DNA of 64,000 nt. It comes from Tetrapisispora phaffii CBS 4417 (lineage: Eukaryota; Ascomycota; Saccharomycetes; Saccharomycetales; Saccharomycetaceae). The translations under genes and the position numbers were made by a program. The notes beneath the pieces were generated by a model. It was not told where the DNA came from. It saw only the letters and a list, made by a program, of their open reading frames with translations, and searched no databases. The DNA lies in assembly GCF_000236905.1 (NCBI RefSeq), contig NC_016522.1, positions 992,001 through 1,056,000 on the forward strand. The letters are read 5' to 3'. Shown in pieces: positions 20,616 to 31,731 of this stretch (the first letter of the stretch is position 1; each line of letters opens with the position of its first letter).

Positions 20616-21848
20616 TCAAAGTAAAGCATCTTTAACGGTGTAGTCCAGATCTTCAAGGTCTATTAAACTAGGTCCTTGTATTTTATAAAATACCTTTTTA
20701 TTAATATTCAGTTCTGTGTTTTTACGATTTTTAAATGCAAGTTTTGCCTTCTGTTTTGATTTGATTGTTGTCTTCTTCAAAACATCTTCAATGGCAATAA
20801 AATCTTTCCTAGAGTTCTTTATAGCTTCTTCTACTTCTAAATTATGCTTTTTTGGAGCTGGAGAGAACTTCTTAAGATAGTGTTTTGGCAACTTAAAATG
20901 CTGCTTGTCAAATGTTTTTGGTATATCATTAAATAACTGTAAGCATTTCATATAAATTTCTTGCATATTTTCACCCATATCACAACTTCGCAGGATAACA
21001 TCATGAAAATCCAATTCAATATGCTTATTCTCTTTTATTTCTGCCACTTTATCAGGTTGGGATATCACAATATGTCCATCATCTATGGATTGTTTTATAT
21101 TTATAGATGTTTGTTGTGCCACTTGATTGTGTAAACCTTCAAAAAATAAATCAAGTTTACTCAGAATATGGTCGGATATTGTAGAGGGAATATTCATTGT
21201 ATCAATATCCAAATAATCATTGTTAGAAATTGCTGATTCTGAAATTATCTTCTGCCAGTATGCATCCAATTCTCTCTCCATCATATGTGAACCATGAATC
21301 AACGCATTTGTCGAGACTTCACCAGGTAACACGTCAAAATTAAGATTGATATCTTCAATTTGTTCTTTTTTCATATTTTGCGTTAAAATTTGACCCTTAT
21401 CGACTATAATATCATCGTAGATCTGTGTTTTCTTGCCTATATCGTCTTCATACAATTTATCTGTCTTGGGGTCAATTATTGTATTAGAATTTGGCCAACT
21501 TACCCAATTCTCTTTGACTTGAGTTGTATATAGAAGGTCGATTTCCGCTATATGACGTTTCTCATTGGCTTTATATAAAAGTGTTCGAAGTAAGTATGAT
21601 GAGTACAAGTGTAACGCAAGATCAGTACGTTGTGTATGCTCTAATGTCTCCAATATCTCCTTTGCAGATTCAAAAATGGCAAGGTCATTCTTATCTAAAT
21701 TCTTTTTTGAATCACCTACCTCAGTAGTTTCTTTCTCTGAACCGAAAGCTTCATTCTCAAGACTATCTAACGCTGAAAAAGAATTCTTTATGTTCTCATT
21801 ATCCTGAAACTCATCATCACTCTCATTTTCATTACTACTAGTTGACAT
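20616..21848 (-). CDS. RRN9: RNA polymerase I upstream activation factor subunit Rrn9
   Basis: Predicted subunit of the UAF complex that activates rDNA transcription. The 410-residue protein (S. cerevisiae 365) has the fungal Rrn9 signature at about residues 64-100: ILETLEHTQRTDLALHLYSSYLLR followed by LYKANEKRHIAEIDLL. It then has VSWPNSNTIIDPKTDKLYED, a segment typical of this family. The rest is acidic and poorly conserved. Synteny agrees: in S. cerevisiae RRN9 (YMR270C) belongs to the same ancestral block as SEC65, SCS7 and ZDS. URA10/URA5, expected between RRN9 and SEC65, is absent here. Confidence 0.82.
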   Translation of the reverse strand: MSTSSNENESDDEFQDNENIKNSFSALDSLENEAFGSEKETTEVGDSKKNLDKNDLAIFESAKEILETLEHTQRTDLALHLYSSYLLRTLLYKANEKRHIAEIDLLYTTQVKENWVSWPNSNTIIDPKTDKLYEDDIGKKTQIYDDIIVDKGQILTQNMKKEQIEDINLNFDVLPGEVSTNALIHGSHMMERELDAYWQKIISESAISNNDYLDIDTMNIPSTISDHILSKLDLFFEGLHNQVAQQTSINIKQSIDDGHIVISQPDKVAEIKENKHIELDFHDVILRSCDMGENMQEIYMKCLQLFNDIPKTFDKQHFKLPKHYLKKFSPAPKKHNLEVEEAIKNSRKDFIAIEDVLKKTTIKSKQKAKLAFKNRKNTELNINKKVFYKIQGPSLIDLEDLDYTVKDALL

Positions 21849-22320
21849 GCTTAGTTATGTTCGACTGTATGCTCATTAGTCCATTGGATATTATATTGTG
21901 AAAAATGAGAACCAATAACCCAATCAGTTCAATATTCTTGCAAAATTTCTGCTTTGAAAACGTAAGTTACTTCGATAACGACCAAACGGTTCACGTAAAC
22001 AAACAGAAGTTAATGTATTAGATTGAAGGCATGACTTTTCAATGTTTAATTAAACAAACGTTTATCTTTGTATTTATTTTAGCTGCCTTTAAAGTTTGAA
22101 TGTTTTTGATCTCAAGAAAGCTTTAAGATGAAAATTGGAAAATGAAAAATTGTTCATTTTAATAAAATTCGAGAATATGAAGTTAATTGAATGGAAGAGA
22201 AATGAAGCAGTTGTATAAATAGAGATTAGATTCAGATGAGAGTAGGACTGCTTTATATTTCAAGTATAGCTTCTGTCTAATTGAAAGAGAATCTGGGAGG
22301 AATTATAGTGAGGAATAAAT
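21849..22320. promoter_or_regulatory. Divergent RRN9-SEC65 promoter region
   Basis: 472 bp between divergent starts. A TGAAAAATTG stretch (22143-22152) is one base from the RRPE element used by ribosome-biogenesis genes, which would suit RRN9. I see no partner GCGATGAG, so the call is weak. Confidence 0.4.
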
Positions 22321-23133
22321 ATGCCCAAACTAGAAGAAATCGAAAATTACGATGATATAGACAACATGGAGATGGATTTGGCCGAACTGGATCCATCTCT
22401 AAACACGCCAATTGCCCCTAAAATTGTTACAACAGTGGTGAGAAGCCAGGATTTAGAGGACAATAAAGAACCACCTTTAGTTCCATTATCGGACAACTCT
22501 GAACAAATAAATTTCATTAACCCACAAACAGGTCAAGTCGAAGGTAGTGCAAGAATGAGTAAACAAGAGTTACAGGAAGTCAAGGGCTTCCAAGTGATTT
22601 ACCCCTGTTATTTCGATGTAAATAGATCCCATAAGGAAGGTAGACGTGTCTCTAAAGAGTTAGCTGTTGAAAATCCATTGGCAAAAACTGTCGCTGATGC
22701 AGTGCGTGAACTAGGTGTTCTCTGTATCTTTGAAGGTGACAAGTGTCATCCACAAGATTTTGGTAACCCAGGTAGAGTCCGTGTTTTAATCAAAGAGCAA
22801 GGAACCACTGTTGTGACTGCTAGTAGTTATTCTTCTGGGGGTAAGAGACAACTTCTTAACGATATAGCAAAATATTTACAGAAAAATCCTACTACTATTG
22901 AGAAATTGAGAGAAATACCATACGGTCCGGAATTCGACAACATTGAATTCAAAAGAGTACCAAAAGTGAAAGGTTTTAAAATGAACGATATTGTTCCACT
23001 GCATAGTTCTTACTTGATGGGTCATCCAATGGTCAAAGGATTATATGATGCTCCTCCACCTCCAGTTACCCATGCTAACACACAAGGTAAATTGAAGATG
23101 CCAAAAAACAAATATAAAGTTGTCAGAAGGTAA
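22321..23133 (+). CDS. SEC65: Signal recognition particle subunit Sec65 (SRP19)
   Basis: SRP RNA-binding subunit needed to load Srp54 and target secretory proteins to the ER. The 270-residue protein compares with 273 in S. cerevisiae. The SRP19 fold starts at about residue 92 with [19 protein letters not shown], then continues [17 protein letters not shown] and [14 protein letters not shown]. The C-terminus is basic ([14 protein letters not shown]). The N-terminal 80 residues are acidic and low in conservation, as in S. cerevisiae. Converges on SCS7. Confidence 0.95.
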   Translation: MPKLEEIENYDDIDNMEMDLAELDPSLNTPIAPKIVTTVVRSQDLEDNKEPPLVPLSDNSEQINFINPQTGQVEGSARMSKQELQEVKGFQVIYPCYFDVNRSHKEGRRVSKELAVENPLAKTVADAVRELGVLCIFEGDKCHPQDFGNPGRVRVLIKEQGTTVVTASSYSSGGKRQLLNDIAKYLQKNPTTIEKLREIPYGPEFDNIEFKRVPKVKGFKMNDIVPLHSSYLMGHPMVKGLYDAPPPPVTHANTQGKLKMPKNKYKVVRR

Positions 23134-23391
23134 AGCATTTTAAGAATTTTACAACAACATCTCCATCATGATTAAACCATTGTTGTGCGAATGCACATTA
23201 TTGGTATTTAGCAATTATTTAGTGAAAACATTATGAAAGTATATAATTAATCAATTAAATAACTTTTAAGGTCATTTATTTATCTTAACGGGTGTATAAA
23301 ATATAATTGAATAAAAAAAGAGTACATAAACAAATAAATAAAGGGATAAACGTAACTCTAAATAAATTGATAACGACTTTATTCGATCATT

Positions 23392-24525
23392 CTATTTAGT
23401 TCTCATGATAGAGGCTGGAGAGTCTGGACCCAAGTAAGTACCAAACACTAAATCCCAGAAGTAGTTGGAAACACCGAAACCTAGTTGGTAGTTCTTGTAA
23501 TGATGTTCTAAATGATGTTTCTTGATCTTACGGAAGACACGAGGTAATTTAACATGATGAATGAAGTAATGAGTCAAATCGTAAATGATGTAACCAGTTA
23601 AACCACCTGCAAACCCGACATAAGCGACATACAATGGCAGTAAAGCGAACACAGCTTTGTAGAATGGAGTACATAGGACAACGAATAGAGCAGGTGGGAC
23701 AACCAATCTGTACTGGTCCATTGGCAAGTAATGGTGAACACCATGCAGTAAGAAATGGATGGTGTAGAAGAAGTTGTGTTGTGGGACCCAATCATCTAGA
23801 TGGAATAAGAATCTGTGCAGACAGTATTCGATAAAAGTCCAAACGAAAATACCTAGGAAGTAGAAAAAGACAGCAGATAATGGATGCATGTGTTGTGCAC
23901 CGACGTAAAAGTGGTAGACAACGACAGGACCCCAGATGATTGGAATCAACCACCATGGAGTCAATGAAATTGGCTCTAACCAGTTACCAAACAACTTAGC
24001 GGAACCTTTGCCGTAATGTCTTGGTCTGTGGATTTGATCGATGTAAAACTCTCTCGTGAAGTTACCAGTGAGCATTTGCATCAATAAAGGTTTTTCTAAA
24101 TCCAGGAAATGATGGTCGACGAAGTCTTTCTTATAGTCGGTCGAGATCGTGAAATGTTCTTCGGATGGCAGTTCTTTGACAAAGACGGTCGAGTCATAAG
24201 TGCCGTCTTTCAAATTGACTTCTACTTTGTGATCTTTGTTGGTTAGTAGTCTGGCTTCTTCAGTAGAGTTAGCCAAATAGCCCACTAAGTATTTGTCATC
24301 GACGAACTTAAAAGACTTTGTCTCCAACAAGTCTGAGATATCTTTACCAGCACGTTTCAAGACTGCGTCCTCGACAGGGACATCTTTGTTCTCCTGGACG
24401 AACTTGGAGACGTCATAAATCAGTCTGTCCTTAACAGACACCCAACAGTCATCCTCAGTGTTGTGAGATTGAAACTTTTCACTAGAGAACAGCTCTAGTG
24501 TCTTTGATGGATTACTTTCAGCCAT
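23392..24525 (-). CDS. SCS7: Sphingolipid alpha-hydroxylase with degenerate cytochrome b5 domain
   Basis: ER membrane hydroxylase that 2-hydroxylates the very-long-chain fatty acid of ceramides. The 377-residue protein (S. cerevisiae 384) has a complete hydroxylase half: histidine clusters HRFLFH (237-242), HFLLHGVHH (257-265), HYFIHH (319-324) and HHLEHH (337-342), between predicted membrane spans. The N-terminal domain is clearly the b5 module (SHNTEDDCWVSVKDRLIYDVSKF) but is broken at the heme site. The HPGG loop is replaced by NKDV (46-49), and about 13 residues that carry the second ligand histidine (HEHS in S. cerevisiae) are missing between residues 68 and 72. Both axial heme ligands are therefore gone. 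The frame is open and the rest is conserved, so this is not a pseudogene. The 5' half lies at the edge of a GC-rich island. Confidence 0.93.
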   Translation of the reverse strand: MAESNPSKTLELFSSEKFQSHNTEDDCWVSVKDRLIYDVSKFVQENKDVPVEDAVLKRAGKDISDLLETKSFKFVDDKYLVGYLANSTEEARLLTNKDHKVEVNLKDGTYDSTVFVKELPSEEHFTISTDYKKDFVDHHFLDLEKPLLMQMLTGNFTREFYIDQIHRPRHYGKGSAKLFGNWLEPISLTPWWLIPIIWGPVVVYHFYVGAQHMHPLSAVFFYFLGIFVWTFIEYCLHRFLFHLDDWVPQHNFFYTIHFLLHGVHHYLPMDQYRLVVPPALFVVLCTPFYKAVFALLPLYVAYVGFAGGLTGYIIYDLTHYFIHHVKLPRVFRKIKKHHLEHHYKNYQLGFGVSNYFWDLVFGTYLGPDSPASIMRTK

Positions 24526-25584
24526 GTTGTTGATCAGCGTGTGTAACTACGATTGCTTGCTATGTGTAGATGTGCGTAAGAGAAATATCCGAGTGGTAAC
24601 GGAATCGAGGATTGAGTCAGAATGGAGTCGCTTTTTATACAATTCACCGATGGGTGTTCTTATGCTACAACAAGAGGTATTAAAGTGATGCATTTCATTT
24701 TGCTCGGTTTCAATGCAGTCGAGACAGAAACATGCAACGTAACCAGACAGTAGCAAAGACCAGCCGCTGCAGTTCTTGCAGACTCATCGGTAACCGTCTA
24801 GCTGAGGTCTTGACAGTTTATCGTCGACCGATGAGCAAGAACCTGGCCTTTGCTGAGTTTGTTCTGCTCGTGCCAAACAGTTCCTCTAATGGCAAAGCAA
24901 ATAGCAGCACAATGCGTTGGACGGCTCGGGGTCAGAAGTTCTTGCTTTGCCGTGCAGGTGCATTGACCGACGGAGGGTGAGAAGTTCGGCCTGCCTTGGA
25001 AGAGAGTTGCTGTTGTCCAAAACATCTCGAGATTTAACTTCGAAAGCTTTGATTGACAGGTTGCCATTGCTCTTGCTCTTGCTATTGCCATTGTTGTGTG
25101 CGGGTGGCGTTGTCCGCTGTCTTGCTTAGCGGGAGACACGCAGAATCAGCGATAAATCGCTCCGCCGAAGTGATATTCGCGCACGGTGTTTTTGTGTTGC
25201 TGTTTCCGGGCGGCTCTCGTTTATTCGTGTTTGTGTTCGTGCCGCCTTTTGTATGCGCTCTCGCGGTTTAAACGACCGAGACGCGCCGCGGGCCCGCGGC
25301 GCGTTGGCGTTGGCGTTTTGGTGCGTCTCCTGCGCCGCTACTTACTGGTGTTCCGGCTCTTGCGACGACGCGTTCGCGGGTCCGTGGACATGTACTTCCG
25401 CCGCGGTGCAGCAGTTTCGTGTGCTGTTACGCCGTCGTGAGGGGGGGTATGGGTGGTGTCACAAAATCAGTTAGCGTCACGTGCATTTGTTTTGTGTCAT
25501 TTGCTCTTACATGTGTGCGTCTACGTATCGATATGTATGCTAAATGTATCTGTCTATTTGTGTGTGCAGTGTGGTGGTCCACCG
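24526..25584. other. GC-rich island 1 (SCS7 upstream / ZDS downstream)
   Basis: 1059 bp between the SCS7 start and the ZDS stop. GC content climbs abruptly: 25261-25320 has 42 G+C in 60. The island spills into the 5' end of SCS7 and the 3' third of the ZDS gene (to about 26600). It holds a perfect 24-bp palindrome (25281-25304), a GTTTAAAC (25265-25272) and a 14-bp near-palindrome (25148-25161). Several frames on both strands stay open, as expected when AT-rich stop codons are depleted, but none resembles a protein family. The SCS7 promoter must lie here. Confidence 0.75.
25281..25304. repeat. Perfect 24-bp GC palindrome in island 1
   Basis: Half-site ACGCGCCGCGGG followed exactly by its reverse complement, with no spacer. 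22 of 24 bases are G or C. The symmetry stops at both ends (flanking G and T). It could form a very stable hairpin or cruciform. Confidence 0.95.
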
Positions 25585-28500
25585 CTAGCCAAACACGGTG
25601 CGGCTGGCATGCGTGTCCACAGTCAGGCGGATCTCGGCGTCCTTGCCAGAGGTGTCCGCGGCCAGGGAGTCTGGTGCAGCTCCACTCCCGTCCGCGCCGA
25701 GGCCGTACTGCTCCAGGTATAGTGAGTGGTTCACCAAGTGCAGGTATGCGTACATGAAGTTGCTGAGAAGTACTTGCTGGCGTAGCTCTTTCTTCGTGTC
25801 GCCTAGTTTCAAATGGCTCAGGCGGTAGATGGCCCTTTCGACGCTGATAGGCAGTCGGTTCTCGAACATGATGATGGTCGACCGCGTCAATAGCGGCAAC
25901 GGGAATCCAAATGTACTGTCCATGAACTGGACGGGACCATTGGCACGTCCCGTCGGCGGGACGTCGGCAAACGTCAGTTTGCGTAGCGGCAATGTCGATG
26001 TCACGGGTGCTGGCCCGTTGCCATTGGTTGAGGCCTGTTGGCCTCTCGACGATCTTTTGGGGGTCTTCGAGACACGCGTACTCGTACTGTACGCACCAGT
26101 CTTCCTTCTCTGTCTGCCGTTTTTGGTAGGCAAATTAGCGCTGTTCTTGCCTGAGGGAGGTGTTTCGGCTCTTGGTGCAACGGCGTGTGTATGCGGATCA
26201 GGCTGTCTCGTCGTTTTGATAGTGATCGCAGGTTGTAAGCCGTTCAAAGGCGTGTTCCTGGACTCAGTCAGAGGACCGCTGGCATCAAGCACACTGCTGT
26301 CGTCCGTTCTCTCAGAAGCAGGTGAAACAGGTAAAATCTGCGCGTGCTTTTTTGGGTTATTATGCGTTTCGAGCTCGACTTGATCTCCATGTGCTTCTAT
26401 ATGGTATGCAGACTGGTTGGGCAAAGCAGGTTCTATAGGTTCAGTCCTAGTGCTGCTCGCAGTAGTATCTTGTCTGCCGCTTTCCGAGACAGAAATCTTG
26501 CTGGAACTCTTGCGCAATTTGTTGAAACTCGAACTTGAACTCTTTCTCACCTTCTCAAATGCCGATAAATCACTGTCCTGTTCGATCGCCGTGCTTACTG
26601 CGTCGTGACTAGTGCGGTGCAGTTTACCAGATGTTTTTCTCTTAAATAAATCATTCAATTTGCCAAGTGAATTTTTAATATTAGCAGACGATGAATCAAC
26701 CGCACTAGACTCATTGTCGGTTACGTTTTTGTACGAATGAGCATCGTTGGTTTTATCATGTAACTTGAATATATTTCTATTCCGAGACTTCCCTGGAGCT
26801 TTGTTGTGCAAAGAGTGGCCGGCCTCGGTGCTGGTTTCATTGTCATTTAATTCTGTTGAACCTCTATTGCCAGATGATGTTGTGTTTTTATTTAGCGAAT
26901 GAAGTGATGAATTAAAACTCTCTTTTGTCTTGTTGTTGAACCATGCCCAACCACCTCTTCTATAATGATGTTTCTGCGTAGATCTTACCTCTCTTAAATT
27001 TGTATCGCCATTCTGAATAAAGGAGTCTCTTTGTTCTTGGCTTGAAATAAGATTCTCAGAATGCTGCAGTTCTGAACTTGATTCATGAATATCATTCTCG
27101 CTTATGGTATGTTGCTCGGAATTATTCAAATATTCCGTGGCATTCATTTGGATCCTGTCATCGGCATAATTATTATTCACTTCGTTGTTTATATCATCTG
27201 TTTCAAATGAGGTCTCTTGTGTATGATCATGGGTTACCTTATCCAGGTACTCACCTTCTTCTCCCATTACGTTACTTGTTTGATATTTACTTGAAGCTAG
27301 TTCAGGCAGAGCAACCAGGTTTCCATTTAATGATATAGAAGATTCTGGATTTTTACTGGCGTTGAAAATCTCATCTTCCCATTCAGAACTAGGCTGTCTA
27401 TAATGATCATAAATGTCTTGAAAATCACTTACTGGGGATGAGCCAGACTGCTCATCAGCATCAGCCTTTTCTTCTATCGGTTTTGTCAAATAATCTTTTT
27501 GAGAATCTTTAAAAGAGATTTTATCGTTATTCCTTTCTGGGGACACTAGTGCATTTTGGTTATTGGACAACGCCACTTGAATTTCAGTAACATCACTTTT
27601 CTCTTCTGAAATATGTTGTGATCCCATATATGGATTCTCTATCTCCTTTTTTTCGGGGATATCAGAGTCTTTCTGGTTATTTCTACTATATCTATATGTG
27701 TTAAATTTAGACCTTCTTAATGAAGATCTCATTGGAACTTTCATGCCATTTACAGCGAAAGTACCTCCTTTAGAATTTTCACTGTTGAGATTTAGGATTT
27801 TGTCTTGCTCATTAAAGGTCTCCATGTTAGACGATTCATTGATAGTAGAATCATAAATCGCTAAATTTTTGTCATCATAAAAATCATTAATATTATTTTG
27901 ATATGAACTAGTTAAACCCAGTGATTGTGCTAAGTTTATAGCATCTGAATCTACTAATCCAGCATCATTTGAAATCCTTGTAAGTTCGTCTGTAATATTT
28001 TTCAACGATAATCGATGGTTACTGTTTCCATTAGAATTGATAGTGTCTCTTGAATCAAATCTAGTTATGCTAATATCTGTTTGGTCGTTTGTCGAAAAAG
28101 AAGATTCATTTTCAAAACTAAAAGTGTCATGGTCTTTTGTAAATGAGGGATCTTCTATGTCTGAATCAAAACTTTCATCATTGGAAGAGTGTCTTAATTT
28201 TGATGGTCTTCGTACGATTGATGATTTATTTTTCTTATAGGTAATTGACAGTCTATCCTTTTTTGTGACCTGTTTATCCTCTATATGCAAATTTTCTAGA
28301 ACTTCATTTAATTGTTTTGATGGAGAGACATTGGGATGTTGGTCAGCTCGTACCCATTTTACTGCATTGGTAGAATCTACTTTTTCTTCATTATAAACTG
28401 GAACAGATTCTTTATACTTAGAAAAAGTTGGGAATTGTCTGGTTGAGCTCCGCCGTCTTTGAATGCTCATATTGACTAAATCATTTGAGTAATCTATGTT

Positions 28501-28803
28501 TGATTGCATTATGCCTATATTTGGCGCTTTTGAATGGGCCTTCGTCGGTACATCGTCGCTAGATGCAAATGTATTCAGCAGTAATACAGATCGACGTTTC
28601 GGTTTCTCCGATTCAATGTCTTTGGTGACCGTATTGGATATTCTGTATTCTAGTTCAGGATCAATTAGCATATCCATTGAACCGATCGAAAACCTTTTCA
28701 AATGGTTCACATTTTTGATCTCCCTATCCAAATATTGTACAGCCTTTAACATGGCAGGGTTTCTACTCTCAATATTAGTCTCCATGTCTGTATTTCCATT
28801 CAT
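25585..28803 (-). CDS. Zds1/Zds2 family regulator of PP2A-Cdc55
   Basis: Homologue of the paralogues Zds1/Zds2, which bind Cdc55, keep PP2A in the cytoplasm and control mitotic entry and exit. The 1072-residue protein is mostly Ser/Asn-rich and disordered. A conserved N-terminal helix (MLKAVQYLDREIKNVNHLKRFSIGS) is followed by linear motifs such as VKWVRADQHPNVSPSKQLNEVLE. The diagnostic Zds C-terminal domain is near the end: FENRLPISVERAIYRLSHLKLGDTKKELRQQVLLSNFMYAYLHLVNHSLYLEQ. From about residue 740 the codons turn GC-rich and the protein becomes rich in Ala, Gly, Pro and Arg; a 38-residue tail of this kind follows the Zds_C domain. One or both paralogues could correspond, so no symbol is given. 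Neighbours SCS7 and COQ5 match the ancestral order. Confidence 0.92.
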   Translation of the reverse strand: MNGNTDMETNIESRNPAMLKAVQYLDREIKNVNHLKRFSIGSMDMLIDPELEYRISNTVTKDIESEKPKRRSVLLLNTFASSDDVPTKAHSKAPNIGIMQSNIDYSNDLVNMSIQRRRSSTRQFPTFSKYKESVPVYNEEKVDSTNAVKWVRADQHPNVSPSKQLNEVLENLHIEDKQVTKKDRLSITYKKNKSSIVRRPSKLRHSSNDESFDSDIEDPSFTKDHDTFSFENESSFSTNDQTDISITRFDSRDTINSNGNSNHRLSLKNITDELTRISNDAGLVDSDAINLAQSLGLTSSYQNNINDFYDDKNLAIYDSTINESSNMETFNEQDKILNLNSENSKGGTFAVNGMKVPMRSSLRRSKFNTYRYSRNNQKDSDIPEKKEIENPYMGSQHISEEKSDVTEIQVALSNNQNALVSPERNNDKISFKDSQKDYLTKPIEEKADADEQSGSSPVSDFQDIYDHYRQPSSEWEDEIFNASKNPESSISLNGNLVALPELASSKYQTSNVMGEEGEYLDKVTHDHTQETSFETDDINNEVNNNYADDRIQMNATEYLNNSEQHTISENDIHESSSELQHSENLISSQEQRDSFIQNGDTNLREVRSTQKHHYRRGGWAWFNNKTKESFNSSLHSLNKNTTSSGNRGSTELNDNETSTEAGHSLHNKAPGKSRNRNIFKLHDKTNDAHSYKNVTDNESSAVDSSSANIKNSLGKLNDLFKRKTSGKLHRTSHDAVSTAIEQDSDLSAFEKVRKSSSSSFNKLRKSSSKISVSESGRQDTTASSTRTEPIEPALPNQSAYHIEAHGDQVELETHNNPKKHAQILPVSPASERTDDSSVLDASGPLTESRNTPLNGLQPAITIKTTRQPDPHTHAVAPRAETPPSGKNSANLPTKNGRQRRKTGAYSTSTRVSKTPKRSSRGQQASTNGNGPAPVTSTLPLRKLTFADVPPTGRANGPVQFMDSTFGFPLPLLTRSTIIMFENRLPISVERAIYRLSHLKLGDTKKELRQQVLLSNFMYAYLHLVNHSLYLEQYGLGADGSGAAPDSLAADTSGKDAEIRLTVDTHASRTVFG

Positions 28804-28856
28804 CTTTATTGCTATAACTTGTATAAATATGGCAATATTATCAACTTATCGAACTT

Positions 28857-28894
<38 letters not shown>

Positions 28895-29551
28895 AATGAA
28901 CGAATGACAGACTATGTATGTTTTTTAATTGTGTCTTATTAACAAGTTCCCTTTCTTTACTAGGTTTCTAATTTTAATGCAATAATAAAGTCTCAATTGA
29001 TCGTTAACTAAAGCACTATTTAGTTCAATGTTATCCTGTTATGTTTACTAAATTCACTAGGGAACTTCAGTTCGCATATCTATCTTTCGGTGTTCAATGC
29101 AAAATATAATAACTTGGTAGTTGTTCACCTTAGTTGATAACTGGACCATCAGCACATCCATAGAATAACTTATAAAACTATAAGGTTCATTTCTTATCAC
29201 TTTTAGATGCCTATTTTACCTGTGTGCTCTTGAACAATGCCTTGACGTTCACGAAAAGCCCTTGTTAGCGCAGCCGTAGAAAACGATATGTCTGGAACTA
29301 ATGTGTCATTAATTAATGTGACAGAACTATGATGCATTATCAACAAGAGCTGTGAGAAGACCCTGTTCTTTGGTCAAATGGAAGTGTATAAGAGTATGTC
29401 GGTGGCTCTAATGAGTGAATATTGGAAACCGTTTATTTGAACCGCCAAAGTTTGATTTATTTTGCCTAGAAACGTAACGATATACTTGATGCTAACATAC
29501 ATGACTACAGACATTATATAAGTAATAAACTCTTGAACAGCGCATGAGGTG
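28804..29551. other. ZDS promoter and 3' flank of the small secreted gene
   Basis: 748 bp between two minus-strand genes. Close to the ZDS start is a TC microsatellite (28856-28894). Further out is a 12-bp palindrome CATTAATTAATG (29307-29318) flanked by TGT/TGACA. No gene is supported; the small YML108W-type gene found beside ZDS2 in S. cerevisiae is not present. Confidence 0.5.
28856..28894 (+). repeat. (TC)n microsatellite
   Basis: About 39 bases of nearly pure TC dinucleotide with a few TT interruptions, about 55 bp upstream of the ZDS start. On the ZDS coding strand this is a GA tract in the promoter or leader. Confidence 0.9.
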
Positions 29552-29932
29552 TTAACCAGAAGGGTTCTGTATTTGTTCAGGATGACATAATTTCTTGTCG
29601 CCGTAGATTATATATTTAATAACGTTATTCCATGTTACATTATTGCAGTTGGAATGGTCTCTTTGCATTGAGTTTATTAAACTAGTCACCTTTTCAGACA
29701 CCGTCATATTTTCTTCATTCAGCTTCCAAGTTGAGTAGTAGTTAAGAATACCTTTAATTTGGAGCGTCTTGTCCACATTTTGACCATCTAATGGATTTCT
29801 CTTTGTTGTGACTTGAGCATTAGACTTCCCTTCGCTCTGGTCGACAAGGCTCAGTATAGGAGTACATTGACAGATCAACAGCCACTGACAAAATAAGATA
29901 ATGATGATTTTCAATTTATTAGCAAGTTTCAT
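29552..29932 (-). CDS. Small secreted protein, prepro-like, unknown function
   Basis: I do not recognise this 126-residue protein. It begins with a strong signal peptide: basic MKLANKLK, then a hydrophobic run to about residue 20, with cleavage likely after CQC (21-23). A Lys-Arg pair at 44-45 (TTKR|NP) is a textbook Kex2 site that would release a mature segment of about 81 residues. That segment has two cysteines (96, 116) that could form one disulphide, and N-glycosylation sequons at Asn75 and Asn98. No membrane span follows, and no GPI-type tail is evident. It lies between ZDS and COQ5, where S. cerevisiae has no gene, and is divergent from COQ5. The ATG is good and the frame is intact. 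It could be a lineage-specific secreted factor or a chance frame, but the coherent signal peptide plus Kex2 site argues for a real gene. Confidence 0.6.
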   Translation of the reverse strand: MKLANKLKIIIILFCQWLLICQCTPILSLVDQSEGKSNAQVTTKRNPLDGQNVDKTLQIKGILNYYSTWKLNEENMTVSEKVTSLINSMQRDHSNCNNVTWNNVIKYIIYGDKKLCHPEQIQNPSG

Positions 29933-31520
<1,588 letters not shown>

Positions 31521-31731
31521 ATCTTTCAAAACCCAAATCAAAATCTATTGTCTAACCATTTCAATTTGAGTTTGTATATAACATTATTAATTTGATAGAT
31601 GATTTTCCACTTGTTTATACTTATATATTGCTAAATAAATATCATATTTGCAATATTTGTTTATAAGAATTGCTATCTGATTAAATTGTAAAATGCTTTA
31701 AGTACGATATTAAATCTATTTATTAAAGTTA

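Noticed and set aside
25186..25757. Open frames in GC island 1 on the plus strand
   Set aside because: Same composition artefact. They overlap each other and antisense ZDS codons, and show no recognisable domain.
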